Positions 27,347 through 36,129 of a DNA stretch of 54,341 bases are shown here, one piece after another. The stretch is from Lentisphaeria bacterium (GTDB lineage: Bacteria > Verrucomicrobiota > Lentisphaeria > Victivallales > UBA1829). Each line of letters starts with the position of its first letter. Position 1 is the first letter of the stretch. The stretch is taken from the NCBI GenBank assembly GCA_017503375.1, contig JAFVTF010000099.1:1-54341 (forward strand). The letters are read 5' to 3'. The position numbers and the translations under genes were made by a program. The notes beneath the pieces were generated by a model. That model made no database searches. It saw only the letters and a list, made by a program, of their open reading frames with translations, and was not told the DNA's origin.

Positions 27347-27382
27347 ATGATATATTATATATCATTTTTCCGTTTTTGTCAA
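27347..27382 (-). promoter_or_regulatory. Consensus sigma70 promoter of the glycan operon with palindrome over -10
   Basis: On the minus strand a perfect TTGACA (27377-27382), a 17-bp spacer and a perfect TATAAT (27354-27359) precede the regulator gene. The -10 is embedded in a perfect 19-bp palindrome, ATGATATATTATATATCAT (27347-27365). Such a strong promoter would be expected to need repression. Confidence 0.85.
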
Positions 27383-27399
27383 GAGGGGAAAATGTTTTT

Positions 27400-28374
27400 T
27401 TACTTGGAAGTCAGAAGCATGGAAGGCTTGACTTCATGAACTGCCTCTTCCCCGTTTGCAAAACGGATAAACTCTTCCACCATATAATCGGACATGCGGT
27501 AAAGTTCATCCTTGAGAGATCCTGCAATATGGGGAGAAAGACGGACATTGGGTATATTGTAAAGCTTGGAACCGTCTTCGGGAGGTTCGGGGAACGTCAC
27601 ATCAAGCAAAGCTGTCAGGTCCGGACGTTTTTCAAGTACGGAAATCAAATCCGCTTCATTGACCTGTCTGCCGCGTCCGGTATTGATGAAGACAGCACCC
27701 GGTTTCATGGAGGCGAACAGTTTTTCATTGAAAACACCCACATTGTCATCGCGGTCGGGGAAATGGTTGCTGATGACCTGGGATGTTACAAAAGCCTCTT
27801 CCAGAGAAATGGTTCTGCGTTCCGGGTGGGAAGGAACAACAATGACTTCCACATTGAAGTTTTTGAGAAGTTTCTGCAGATGGGTGGAAATCTCCCCTGC
27901 CCCGAGCAGAGCAACTCTTGCACCGTACATTCCGCAAGTCACCTGAGACTGTCCGTTCAGGAACTGCTCTCTGGTCTTGAGTCCGGCAGAAATATTGAAA
28001 TAATTCTTCAAGCCGAGAATGATCTGAGCCAGCGCGAATTCTGCCACAGGAACAGCGTTTGCACGCCATGCGCTGAACAGTTTCACATTATGTTTGAAAA
28101 GCGGCTGACAGAATGAATCGGTTGCACCGGCAGCATAGAAAACAGCTTTCAGATTGGGCATTTTTGCCATCTGTTCTTCTGTAAAACAGGGCATTCCCCA
28201 AGTGGAAAAGATCACTTCAACATCTTCCAACAATCCTTTTTCAGCATCAGCGGCTGCAAATACGCCCTCTCTCATAGAACAAAGATCCTGAAGTCTGGCA
28301 ATATTCCGGTCCCCATAAACCCCCTGAACAGTTGCTGGGTTGTTGTTGACAAAAGCTCCGGTCAATTTCTTCAT
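27400..28374 (-). CDS. D-isomer-specific 2-hydroxyacid dehydrogenase
   Basis: NAD-dependent reduction of a 2-keto acid or oxidation of a 2-hydroxy acid. The 324-aa protein has the Rossmann segment VALLGAGEISTHL and the catalytic triad: Arg in FINTGRGRQVNEADL, Glu in LLDVTFPEPPEDG, His in RLSPHIAGS. It is transcribed on its own from a promoter with the shared operator-like motif, divergent in function but co-directional with the glycan operon. A role in disposing of sugar acids or uronate-derived keto acids is likely from context; the specific substrate is unknown. Confidence 0.9.
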   Translation of the reverse strand: MKKLTGAFVNNNPATVQGVYGDRNIARLQDLCSMREGVFAAADAEKGLLEDVEVIFSTWGMPCFTEEQMAKMPNLKAVFYAAGATDSFCQPLFKHNVKLFSAWRANAVPVAEFALAQIILGLKNYFNISAGLKTREQFLNGQSQVTCGMYGARVALLGAGEISTHLQKLLKNFNVEVIVVPSHPERRTISLEEAFVTSQVISNHFPDRDDNVGVFNEKLFASMKPGAVFINTGRGRQVNEADLISVLEKRPDLTALLDVTFPEPPEDGSKLYNIPNVRLSPHIAGSLKDELYRMSDYMVEEFIRFANGEEAVHEVKPSMLLTSK

Positions 28375-28397
28375 TTTTTTCTCCTGTTTAAAATTTT

Positions 28398-28463
28398 ATA
28401 CATGTGTAAAAACATGTATCAATATATTCTTGGATAATATAGCCTTTTTTTTGTTAAAGTCAA
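28398..28463 (-). promoter_or_regulatory. Promoter and operator of the 2-hydroxyacid dehydrogenase gene
   Basis: On the minus strand TTGACT (28458-28463), a 16-bp spacer and TATATT (28436-28441) form the promoter. Downstream, ATACATGT (28398-28405) and ACATGTAT (28412-28419) make a perfect 8-6-8 inverted repeat, the same half-site as the palindrome before the GntR-type regulator. Confidence 0.75.
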
Positions 28464-28476
28464 ATACTCTTCCCAT

Positions 28477-28509
28477 AAAAAAAGCACGGTTTTCAACGCC
28501 GTGCTTTTT
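28477..28509. terminator. Bidirectional rho-independent terminator
   Basis: GCACGG and CCGTGC form the core of a stem, extended by A/T runs on both sides (AAAAAAA and TTTTT), with a loop of about 9 nt. It lies 18 bp beyond the stop of the Gfo/Idh gene, closing that unit before the dehydrogenase promoter. Confidence 0.85.
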
Positions 28510-28526
28510 CAGACAATCCGGAAAGA

Positions 28527-29603
28527 TTATTCTTTGATCTTTGCTTTGCAGAACTGAGGATTCTGTTTTTTGATCTTTTCTGTCCAGCGGACGATTTCAA
28601 AGGATTCTTCCGGTTTGACGGGGAACGGAATTCCCTTGCGGATCGTATTGTAAATATGACCGTAAATATCATTCATGGTCGCATTGTTTGCAGGTTCCAC
28701 CATGATTGTTTTGCGGATCCATTCCGGCTTATTGGCAGAAAACCAGGGAGCAGAACGGGACGGCGTCACATCTCTGGCGGGGCTGTCGGGCAGCTTGAAT
28801 TCCGGTTTCAGATACTTCAGTTTGATATCCTGTTCATCTTCACAGATCAAGGTTCCACGGTTACCGTAAACCGCATAAACGGGAGAACCGAGAGCGATAC
28901 CGCCGGAAATTTCAACGTCAATAACGCGTCCGTTTTCTCCACGGAATACAGCTTTCAGATGATCTTCGCAATCGCCCCGGGCAGCAATCTGTTTCAAATC
29001 GCTCCAAACTTCCTTGATGGGTGCGCCCATGAGCTGAATCGCATGGTCGATCAAATGCGGTCCCCAGTTGTTGAGCTGTCCGCCGCCATTCTTCTGAAGT
29101 GTCTGCCAGTCATCACGGAAACCGAAACTATGACGGCATAATTTGATTTCATAAACATCCCCAAGGATACCGCTGTCGATGATTTCTTTCACATGATTGA
29201 AAGCAGGTTCAAAGCGGCGGTTCTGACGGCAGAAGAGTTTTCCGGGATATTTTTTTGCAGCGGCTTCCAGTTTTTTCAAACCGGCTGCAGTAAGAGCAAC
29301 GGGCTTTTCCGCAAAAACATATTTCCCGGCTTCAAGAGCACGGATATCATAGTCGACATGAAAAACTGAAGGTGTTGCCACGGCAACGAGATCAATCTTT
29401 TTGTCAGCCAGAAATTCATCTGCATTGAGATAGCCTTTTGCTTTCGGATATTTCTTAACAAGCTCGTCGAGGCGTTCCTGCAGCACATCGCAGCCTGCAA
29501 CGATTTCAAATTTATCTGAATGAACATTGAGTTCCGGACAATGCATATCAAGACCAGCACGGCCCAATCCCCAGATACCGACACGGATTTTCTTAGCTGC
29601 CAT
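28527..29603 (-). CDS. Gfo/Idh/MocA family NAD(P)-dependent oxidoreductase
   Basis: The 358-aa protein oxidises or reduces a sugar, inositol or sugar acid using NAD(P). The Rossmann motif GIWGLGRAG is at the N-terminus, the catalytic EKP motif is in FAEKPVALT (about 95), and the GG-x-N-N-W-G-P-H-LIDH segment holds the typical catalytic His. It starts 3 bp after the stop of the isomerase-like gene, so the two are co-transcribed; such pairs commonly act in inositol or rare-sugar catabolism. Confidence 0.9.
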   Translation of the reverse strand: MAAKKIRVGIWGLGRAGLDMHCPELNVHSDKFEIVAGCDVLQERLDELVKKYPKAKGYLNADEFLADKKIDLVAVATPSVFHVDYDIRALEAGKYVFAEKPVALTAAGLKKLEAAAKKYPGKLFCRQNRRFEPAFNHVKEIIDSGILGDVYEIKLCRHSFGFRDDWQTLQKNGGGQLNNWGPHLIDHAIQLMGAPIKEVWSDLKQIAARGDCEDHLKAVFRGENGRVIDVEISGGIALGSPVYAVYGNRGTLICEDEQDIKLKYLKPEFKLPDSPARDVTPSRSAPWFSANKPEWIRKTIMVEPANNATMNDIYGHIYNTIRKGIPFPVKPEESFEIVRWTEKIKKQNPQFCKAKIKE

Positions 29604-29606
29604 TTT

Positions 29607-30362
29607 TTATGCCTCCGCAAAAGCCTGTTTCAGAAGATCAAGGCTCTGTTTCAATTCTTTGATCGGGTCATTACGATGAGTATCCTGTTCGATAAAGCAC
29701 CATTTGTCATAGCCGACTTTCTTGAGAGCTTTCACAACAGCGCGCCAGTCAAAATTGATATTACCGTCATCAAGACCGCGGAAGCAGAGACGTTTGTACC
29801 ATTCTTTGTTATCCGGATCAAGCATTTCAATATCTTTGAAGTGCATTGCAATGATTCTATCAGCATATTTTTCAATGGTTCCGACGCAATCGCCGCCTGC
29901 TCCATGAAGATGACCGATGTCGAAAATCAGTTTTGCATTGGGAACCGCTTTCATGAAATAATCCAGTTCTTCCTGCTGTTCAACGACAGCGCCGAGATGG
30001 TTGTGAACTGCGACTTCCACATTCATTCTGTTTGCGACGTCCACCATACGGGCAGCTCTTCTGCAGTAGACATCAATATTGACATCACGGGTAGCAGAGC
30101 CGGGTGTCAGCCACACATAGGGTTTTCCGAGAGCGCAGGTCCAGGCAATACCATTCGCAACTTTCGGACCGGCAACAGTGGAAAAATCCATTCCCATGCG
30201 GTGATAAATTTCAGCCTGTCTCATTGCATCGGCGGGACTGACTGCTGTAAGACGTTCGATACCGTCAAAACCGAGAGCCTTCAAATCTTCCAATCTGGTC
30301 TGAAGATCATAGAGATCGCCATCCCACACACTCAAGCCGTAATCGGCAACACCGAATTTCAT
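29607..30362 (-). CDS. Sugar phosphate isomerase/epimerase family protein (TIM barrel)
   Basis: A 251-aa xylose-isomerase-like TIM barrel protein. Supporting segments are LGFDGIERLTAV, VEVAVHNHLGAVVEQQEELDYF, AKLIFDIGHLHGAGGD and IIAMHFKDIE, where the His, Asp and Glu residues are metal ligands in the family. The ATG at 30362 has AAGGAG 8 nt upstream and is preferred to the longer frame starting at 30431. Its partner is the Gfo/Idh dehydrogenase. A weak TATATT -10 at about 30413-30418 lies upstream. Confidence 0.88.
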   Translation of the reverse strand: MKFGVADYGLSVWDGDLYDLQTRLEDLKALGFDGIERLTAVSPADAMRQAEIYHRMGMDFSTVAGPKVANGIAWTCALGKPYVWLTPGSATRDVNIDVYCRRAARMVDVANRMNVEVAVHNHLGAVVEQQEELDYFMKAVPNAKLIFDIGHLHGAGGDCVGTIEKYADRIIAMHFKDIEMLDPDNKEWYKRLCFRGLDDGNINFDWRAVVKALKKVGYDKWCFIEQDTHRNDPIKELKQSLDLLKQAFAEA

Positions 30363-30498
30363 AAAGAAAACTCCTTTCATGTTCGTTTCTTTGATCCTGG
30401 TGATTCCGGAATAATATAGTCTGTTCTGCAAAATTTTTCCAATTATTTTTTGAAAAAAAATGTTTTTTTTTCAGAAAATAATTACATTCCTAAAACCA

Positions 30499-30543
30499 TG
30501 AAGACTTTTGCTTGAAGTCTTCACGGATTCAGGTATTACGTAA
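30499..30543. promoter_or_regulatory. Inverted repeats upstream of the lacI remnant
   Basis: TGAAGACTT (30499-30507) and AAGTCTTCA (30515-30523) are perfect 9-bp arms around a 7-bp centre. TTACGTAA (30536-30543), a palindrome with the central CG usual in LacI-type operators, follows directly upstream of the lacI remnant's ribosome binding site. Both lie in the region shared with the divergent isomerase-Gfo/Idh unit and may be leftover operators of that regulator (inference). Confidence 0.45.
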
Positions 30544-30557
30544 GCGGAGGCTTTCAG

Positions 30558-30810
30558 ATGAGAAAGAAAATTACAAGTACAGACCATAGCAAAATTGGCA
30601 AAGGTAAGTCAATCAACAGTTTCCAGAGCATTAAGCCCCGGAAATGCCTGGATGATCAGTCCGGAGATACGGGAGAAAATCCTGCAAATCTGCCGGAAAT
30701 ACGGTTATTTTCCGACAAAACTTCATCATAAAACATATAAAGTCGGTTTTCTTCTGGGGGATATTTGGAAATCGCCTCAAAACAGCAGAAGGATTTACCA
30801 CCCCATATGA
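30558..30810 (+). pseudogene. Broken LacI-family regulator (frameshift and truncation)
   Basis: A GCGGAGG ribosome binding site precedes ATG at 30558, encoding MRKKITSTD. A one-base insertion at about 30585 is then needed to continue into IAKLAKVSQSTVSRALSPG, the classic LacI helix-turn-helix, and SPEIREKILQICRKYGYFP. The protein ends at 30810, soon after VGFLLGDIW, the first strand of the sensor domain. Intact LacI regulators are about 340 aa, so this gene has lost about three quarters of its length as well as its frame. It probably once controlled the divergent sugar-catabolism genes or the lyase. Confidence 0.85.
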
Positions 30811-30823
30811 GGAAACAGAACCT

Positions 30824-33685
30824 TCATTTCTTGATTACCTCTAAATCCTTTGTCGTTTTAATATCTCCGCAAATCAATTCTTTTCCGGTACGGTTTACGA
30901 TCACGTAATAGGTTCCGGAGTCAGCTTTGACTTCCCAGACAGCTGACAGGGGATTTGCGGGAGTGAATTTCAAACTCTTCACAGATTGAATCCGTTCTTT
31001 TCCGCCGTTTTTCACGACATCAAAGGCGCAGGCAAATTCAGCGCCCCTGCCCTGCTGGCGCATGAGGAGCATGGGACCCGGTTTCGGTTTATGACCGCGT
31101 CCGATCATGAATTTTGCAACAGTTGTCTTCTGCGGAAGAGCAAAGGTCATGAACAGTTTTCTGTCTGGCTTGGGTCGGACATCGAACCCGCGCAGGTTTG
31201 TTGATTTCGGAATATCCACATTCACTTTCATGCCATCGGAGGCAGGCGCACAATAGGAACTCTTCACATGTTCATAGCTGGTCTTCAACTGTTTATCAAA
31301 CTTTCCGGGGACATTGAATTCCAGTTTTCCGGGTTTGGTCCACGGCTGCCACGGATTATAGAACGGCCAGTCATAAGTATGATCTTTTCCGTCGATTGCA
31401 GCAACTTTATCCCCCACAAAAATGATTCCGTCGAAAATTGCCATAACACGGGAGAAATCTGTTTCCGGATAAAGTCTTGACTCCGGATTTTCCGTAATCA
31501 GCAGAGCAGGCATGGATTTTCTGTCAAGAAAAGCCGCCAGAGTGGATGCGTTCGGAGCGGCATATTTTTCATCGACAACAATCGTATTATGGGAAATGGT
31601 TGCTTCCATATCGGCACCGGGATTGGTGTAACCGACACGGTGAACTTCATGAGAGATCATCCCTTTTTCATCGAACAGACGGTAAGTCAGGCGGTCATGT
31701 TCCAAACGGTCCCAGCCCATGATCCAGTTGATTGCGGCCGCACGGAATCCATATTTACTGTTTTCCCGGAGCCATGCATAACCGTTGTTTTTCTGAAGTG
31801 TACTTCCCAGATCGAGGGTATCCGGAACACTCTTCGGGTCAATACCGGCAGGAAGTTTTTTGATAAGTTTCAGAGTGGGCAGATAATTTTTATCTTTGAA
31901 AAGCTGCCATGCTTCAATGTAACTGGAGCGCAAAGTTCCTTCTGCCAAACCGTTGGGGGAATTGAATATTCCGTGGTCATAAATCGGCTTGAATTTTTTG
32001 CCGATCAGTTCCACACCGCTGGCACGCATTTTTGCTGCAAATTTCAGGAGAGGAACAACGCCGTACCAGTGATACACACCGCCTTCCAGAGCCATCCCGT
32101 CCGCGGTAAAACCTTTGTCCTGAAAACTGTGGAATCCATGATCGCCATACAGAGCATCGCCGAACAGATTGTGAGCACGATCCAACGCAATTGCGGAAAT
32201 CCCGTAAGTGCTGATGTGATGCAGCTGCATATTGGTGAATTCGATATTATGAGTATAAAGTTCTTTCATCAACGGGAGGAAGATTGTTTCCTCAATCTTT
32301 TTCTGATCGACAGTCCCGAAAACGCCGGAATCTTTGACAGCCACATACCCTTCCACACCGTCTGCAAGGAAATAACTCAAATCGAGAGTGGTATAAGACA
32401 ACCGGGAACCTCCAGCTGTGGAAGAAGGAGAATACGGCGGCAGGAACCGGAACCAATAGGCATATTCCAGAAGAATATCACGGATCTTTTCTGCATAGGC
32501 ATTGTTTCCGGTCAATTTATAAGCCTGTCCCATCCGCTTGATCGCGGAAAAAGTCTGCTGATTGTGATGATAAATATAAGAAGCTGCAACACGGTCTTCT
32601 TTACTGATATCTTTTCCGGTTTTCTTATCGCGGAACCGATAGAAACTGAGAGCATCCATTTCTCTGGGTTTGAAAACAGCACAGTATGCCGGAGCCACCT
32701 GCGGCGGAACACAGAACGGTTTGACAACATCTTTTTCTGCCTGTGCGATCAGTTTTTTCCGGTCAGTTTCTTTTTCGGGAAGTTCCAGTTTATACCCGCC
32801 TTTTTTCAGGGGGATCGTTCCCCAGACATAACGCGGACGGTAGCCGATCAGCGGGAAAACTGCAGGAGCATCCGGGAAAATCAGCTTGGGAAGAACCCGT
32901 TCACTGTAAAGAATCGGAAGTTTTTCAGCATCGCTTTTGCTGATATAAATTTCCAAAGGGACGATAACTTGTTCTCTGGGACCGAGTTTCAAAGTCTTCT
33001 TTGTCCAGTCTGTCTTGTAATATTTCAAGAATTTGGTATCAATGACAAGATCAACCTTCCGGGGGGAAGATTCTCTGTTCTGGACGACCAGTTCATAACG
33101 CCAGACATGATTCAACCAAGTTTCTTTATAAACTGCATTGAACTCATCGAAAGAGATATCTGCACTGCGGCGGATGAATTCAATTCCATGGATTTCAGTT
33201 TCTCTGACTGTCGGCTCACCTGGGGTTCTGCGGTATTTTTTGAACAGAGTGATTTCCAGACGGTGTCCGTTCAAAGCTTTTCCGCCGTGAACCCAGCCGT
33301 CATCATCGCGGCGCATATCAAAACGGAGATCGGTAAGTTCATTTTCGTTGATATTTGTCTTGGAATACCAGTTGCGAGCCTGATCTGTGGAGGGATAATC
33401 GGTGATTCGCACCATCACACCGGACGTTGCTTTTGTATTTTTCAGAAGAATCCGGATTTCATCAAATTCATTGGGCATGACTTTGAGAGCATCCAGATCA
33501 AAAATGATCTGAGCCTTTTCTTTATCGGAAGGGAGCTGCCATAGCCACGCACCGGATTTCTGTTTTTTCAAACCGGTCTTGCTCAAATCAAAACGGTAAA
33601 ATGAGGGTTTCTGATCCTGCGGAACAGGTGCTGCAGCAGCAAGTGAAAGTACTGCTGCTGAAAGGAGGGTCAAGATTTTTTTCAT
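30824..33685 (-). CDS. Heparinase II/III-like polysaccharide lyase, secreted
   Basis: The 953-aa protein has a signal peptide (LSAAVLSLAAAAP). N-terminal beta domains come first (to about 330). A helical toroid follows (about 340-650), with NMQLHHISTYG and EGGVYHWYGVVPL as likely sources of catalytic Asn/His/Tyr residues. A heparinase II/III-type beta-sandwich comes next, with ISHNTIVVDEKYA and MAIFDGIIFVGD. Such enzymes cleave uronic-acid polysaccharides (heparin, alginate or similar) by beta-elimination. It is co-transcribed with the upstream prepilin-like copy G. Substrate is not identifiable from sequence; the rhamnose genes suggest a rhamnose-uronate polymer. Confidence 0.85.
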   Translation of the reverse strand: MKKILTLLSAAVLSLAAAAPVPQDQKPSFYRFDLSKTGLKKQKSGAWLWQLPSDKEKAQIIFDLDALKVMPNEFDEIRILLKNTKATSGVMVRITDYPSTDQARNWYSKTNINENELTDLRFDMRRDDDGWVHGGKALNGHRLEITLFKKYRRTPGEPTVRETEIHGIEFIRRSADISFDEFNAVYKETWLNHVWRYELVVQNRESSPRKVDLVIDTKFLKYYKTDWTKKTLKLGPREQVIVPLEIYISKSDAEKLPILYSERVLPKLIFPDAPAVFPLIGYRPRYVWGTIPLKKGGYKLELPEKETDRKKLIAQAEKDVVKPFCVPPQVAPAYCAVFKPREMDALSFYRFRDKKTGKDISKEDRVAASYIYHHNQQTFSAIKRMGQAYKLTGNNAYAEKIRDILLEYAYWFRFLPPYSPSSTAGGSRLSYTTLDLSYFLADGVEGYVAVKDSGVFGTVDQKKIEETIFLPLMKELYTHNIEFTNMQLHHISTYGISAIALDRAHNLFGDALYGDHGFHSFQDKGFTADGMALEGGVYHWYGVVPLLKFAAKMRASGVELIGKKFKPIYDHGIFNSPNGLAEGTLRSSYIEAWQLFKDKNYLPTLKLIKKLPAGIDPKSVPDTLDLGSTLQKNNGYAWLRENSKYGFRAAAINWIMGWDRLEHDRLTYRLFDEKGMISHEVHRVGYTNPGADMEATISHNTIVVDEKYAAPNASTLAAFLDRKSMPALLITENPESRLYPETDFSRVMAIFDGIIFVGDKVAAIDGKDHTYDWPFYNPWQPWTKPGKLEFNVPGKFDKQLKTSYEHVKSSYCAPASDGMKVNVDIPKSTNLRGFDVRPKPDRKLFMTFALPQKTTVAKFMIGRGHKPKPGPMLLMRQQGRGAEFACAFDVVKNGGKERIQSVKSLKFTPANPLSAVWEVKADSGTYYVIVNRTGKELICGDIKTTKDLEVIKK

Positions 33686-33712
33686 ACGGTAAAACTTTCT
33701 GTTTTTCCGGAT

Positions 33713-34462
33713 TCACAATCCGGGAATTGTAACTTTCTTGAGAGGAAGATCTCCCATGTGGAAATAGGTATTGAGGCGTTCAGACTGACCTGCTGTCATG
33801 CCGGCTTCCCGGCTGGACTCTCCGGAAGGGATTCCCAGATAACCTCTGGTTTCGCTATGTCCGTCCACAAACACAACATTTGCTTTTTTGTTGTGAACAA
33901 AATGAGTGTCAGAAGCAGCGCTCGTAGTTGTTGCTTCACAACCTGCCCAAACAGAATGACTGCGGTTCTCGACCATAATCGCCCCTCTGGAAGGAGCCGG
34001 AATTTTTGAAATTTTCCGGATGGGAACCTGGAATGTTTTATGATAGGCGGAATGACTCATCGTTCCCTGAGCCAGATAGTTGTTGATACCATAGCTGGTA
34101 TTGTAGGAAATGGTAATCCCTCTAGCTTTCAGAGCATTCACATTTGAATCACACATGGAAAGATTTTTATTCAGTGCACCACCGTTATAATGTTTGACCA
34201 AAGCATCAACAAATCCCCAGTTGGATGTTGTAAATGCTCCGTAATCAACACCGTTGCTTGTAAACTTATGGAAGGGAAGATATCCGTCAAAATCATTGGA
34301 ATAGAAAATACAATAGCCGCCCATTTGTTTGATATTGCTGAGACAGCTGTTTGTCCTGCCTTTTTCTCTTGCGTTGTTCAGAGCCGGCAACAACATTCCC
34401 GCAAGGATGGCAATGATCGCAATCACAACCAGCAGTTCGATCAGCGTGAAACATCTTTTCAT
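33713..34462 (-). CDS. Prepilin-like H-X9-DG protein, copy G
   Basis: A 249-aa pseudopilin with leader MKRC, helix FTLIELL and [14 protein letters not shown] as the C-terminal DG motif (His 10 residues before Asp, in [14 protein letters not shown]). It is distant from copies A-F in the middle region. It is the first gene of a two-gene unit with the heparinase-like lyase (gap 27 bp), repeating the prepilin-plus-carbohydrate-enzyme arrangement of the large operon. The frame upstream to 34519 is not used, since the ATG at 34462 gives the standard short leader. Confidence 0.9.
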   Translation of the reverse strand: MKRCFTLIELLVVIAIIAILAGMLLPALNNAREKGRTNSCLSNIKQMGGYCIFYSNDFDGYLPFHKFTSNGVDYGAFTTSNWGFVDALVKHYNGGALNKNLSMCDSNVNALKARGITISYNTSYGINNYLAQGTMSHSAYHKTFQVPIRKISKIPAPSRGAIMVENRSHSVWAGCEATTTSAASDTHFVHNKKANVVFVDGHSETRGYLGIPSGESSREAGMTAGQSERLNTYFHMGDLPLKKVTIPGL

Positions 34463-34509
34463 TGTTTTTCTCCCATGTTTTCGTCTGTAAAAATATGTAT
34501 TTTTTTTTA

Positions 34510-34538
34510 ATTTTAGCACAAAAACGAAAAATTGTCAA
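34510..34538 (-). promoter_or_regulatory. Sigma70 promoter of the prepilin G-lyase unit
   Basis: On the minus strand TTGACA (34533-34538), a 17-bp spacer and TAAAAT (34510-34515), within TTGTGCTAAAAT. The start of transcription would be about 40 bp before the ATG at 34462. Confidence 0.8.
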
Positions 34539-34657
34539 GAGCCATAAAAGCTTTTTTTTGTTCAAACAAGCTATAAATCAAGTTATAATTCCCACACGGT
34601 TCCAAGGTAAAAGTTTTTCGGAAAGATAAAATTACTCTCTTTTATCAAGAATGCAGC

Positions 34658-34685
34658 TTGAAAATATTTGAATCTATTGTATTTT
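34658..34685 (+). promoter_or_regulatory. Probable promoter of the ceramidase-like gene
   Basis: TTGAAA (34658-34663), a 16-bp spacer and TATTTT (34680-34685) lie 50 bp before the ATG, in the 272-bp divergent region shared with prepilin copy G. Confidence 0.5.
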
Positions 34686-34734
34686 ATTATCCAATGGAAA
34701 AACTCAAACAAAAAAACAGGAAAGGAATTTTACC

Positions 34735-36069
34735 ATGAGTCAATTTGAATTCGGTTACGCACAGGAAGATATCACTCCTGCATACGGTGCAGATCTTCAG
34801 GGATATTTCAATGAACGTCTGAATAAAGGTGCATACGACAGACTTTCTCTGAAAGCAGCCGTATTCCGGACAGGCAACGAATGTGCTGCAATCGTCAGTT
34901 ATGACCTCTGTCTGTTTACCGGAAAGGTTGTAGAACAGTTTGAAGAGCTGCTGAAACAATCCGGGTCACCACTTGCAGGAAAGACTCTTTATTGCTGCAC
35001 ACATACTCACACAGGCCCCTACACCAGCGATCTTTTCGGACATGGAGCTGATCAGGAATATTTGGAAGAATTGAAACAGAAAACTGTTTATGCCCTCAAC
35101 AAGGCATACAAATCTCTGGCTCCGGCTGAACTTTATGCAACGGAAACGGAATGTTCCACGCTGGCATTCAACCGCCGTTATATCATGAAAAACGGAAAGA
35201 CTCTCACGAATCCCGGAAAACTCAATCCGGAAATCGATCATTCCGAAGGCGGGATTGATTCCATGATCCCCATTCTTCAGATTCGCCAGCATGACCGCCC
35301 GGTTATGCTCCTGGTGAACATTTCCAACCATACCGATACCATCGGGGGAAATTATGTTTCTGCTGATTGGCCCGGCGCAATGGAAAAAGAAATCCAGCGG
35401 GCTTTTGATTATCAGATTCCCGTTATGGAAATCACTGCACCCCAGGGAAATATCAACCACTTTGATGTTTCAACAATGGCTGATCAGACAAGTTATGCTG
35501 AAGCAAAACGAATCGGAAAAGGGTATGCAAACGTCATTCTTGCAGCACTCTTCAAACTTAAAAAACAGGAAAATATCAATATTCAGACAGCGGTCCGTGA
35601 ATTTGAAGCACCCTATCTCCAGCTGACTGATGAAGAATATGCTGAAGCAAAACAGACCTTTGAAGAAAATAAAGATGCCGTTATGGAAGCTGGACGGGAT
35701 TTCACAAGTGAAGATATCGCCCGCGGAGTTCCCGCTGTCAAGAAATTCTTTGCAGAACGTGCAATCCAGTGCAGAGAAAATCCCATCAAAGAAAAACGCA
35801 TTGAAAAACAGCTCAAGATCGCTTTCAATGATGAGATTGCAATTGTCTCTCTTCCTGCCGAACCCTTTGTGGAAATCGGCGAAGCTATCAGAGAAGGTTC
35901 CAAGTACCCGCTTACAATTCTCGCCGCTCTCGGCATGGGCGAAATCGGTTACGTCGGTATGCCCTGGCACTATGGAAACGGCGGATATGAAACCAGCCCG
36001 TCCCGCAGTCTGGCAGACCGTCATGTAGGCGAAGCAATGATCGAAGGTGCACTTGAATTATTGAAGTAA
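34735..36069 (+). CDS. Neutral/alkaline ceramidase-like hydrolase
   Basis: The 444-aa protein matches the neutral/alkaline non-lysosomal ceramidase N-terminal family by its opening GYAQEDITPAYGADLQGYF, the Asp-rich ISYDLCLF and the zinc-binding THTHTGPYTSD, and the later NHTDTIGG. The fold is shared by many Planctomycetes/Lentisphaerota proteins whose substrates are not ceramide, so the true substrate is open. No signal peptide is seen. A ribosome binding site (AAAGGA) lies upstream, and a strong terminator follows. Confidence 0.85.
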   Translation: MSQFEFGYAQEDITPAYGADLQGYFNERLNKGAYDRLSLKAAVFRTGNECAAIVSYDLCLFTGKVVEQFEELLKQSGSPLAGKTLYCCTHTHTGPYTSDLFGHGADQEYLEELKQKTVYALNKAYKSLAPAELYATETECSTLAFNRRYIMKNGKTLTNPGKLNPEIDHSEGGIDSMIPILQIRQHDRPVMLLVNISNHTDTIGGNYVSADWPGAMEKEIQRAFDYQIPVMEITAPQGNINHFDVSTMADQTSYAEAKRIGKGYANVILAALFKLKKQENINIQTAVREFEAPYLQLTDEEYAEAKQTFEENKDAVMEAGRDFTSEDIARGVPAVKKFFAERAIQCRENPIKEKRIEKQLKIAFNDEIAIVSLPAEPFVEIGEAIREGSKYPLTILAALGMGEIGYVGMPWHYGNGGYETSPSRSLADRHVGEAMIEGALELLK

Positions 36070-36089
36070 TTCAGAAAGCCGGAAAAACG

Positions 36090-36128
36090 AAAAGGAGCAG
36101 CTGCCTAAAACAACTGCTCCTTTTTTTT
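36090..36128. terminator. Bidirectional rho-independent terminator
   Basis: AAAAGGAGCAG and CTGCTCCTTTT arms with a loop of about 12 nt and T/A runs on both sides. It lies between the convergent ceramidase-like and nitroreductase genes and can serve both. Confidence 0.9.
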
Positions 36129-36129
36129 A

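Noticed and set aside
31589..33544. 651-codon plus-strand frame opposite the heparinase-like gene
   Set aside because: Antisense shadow; the minus-strand gene has a signal peptide and family motifs.
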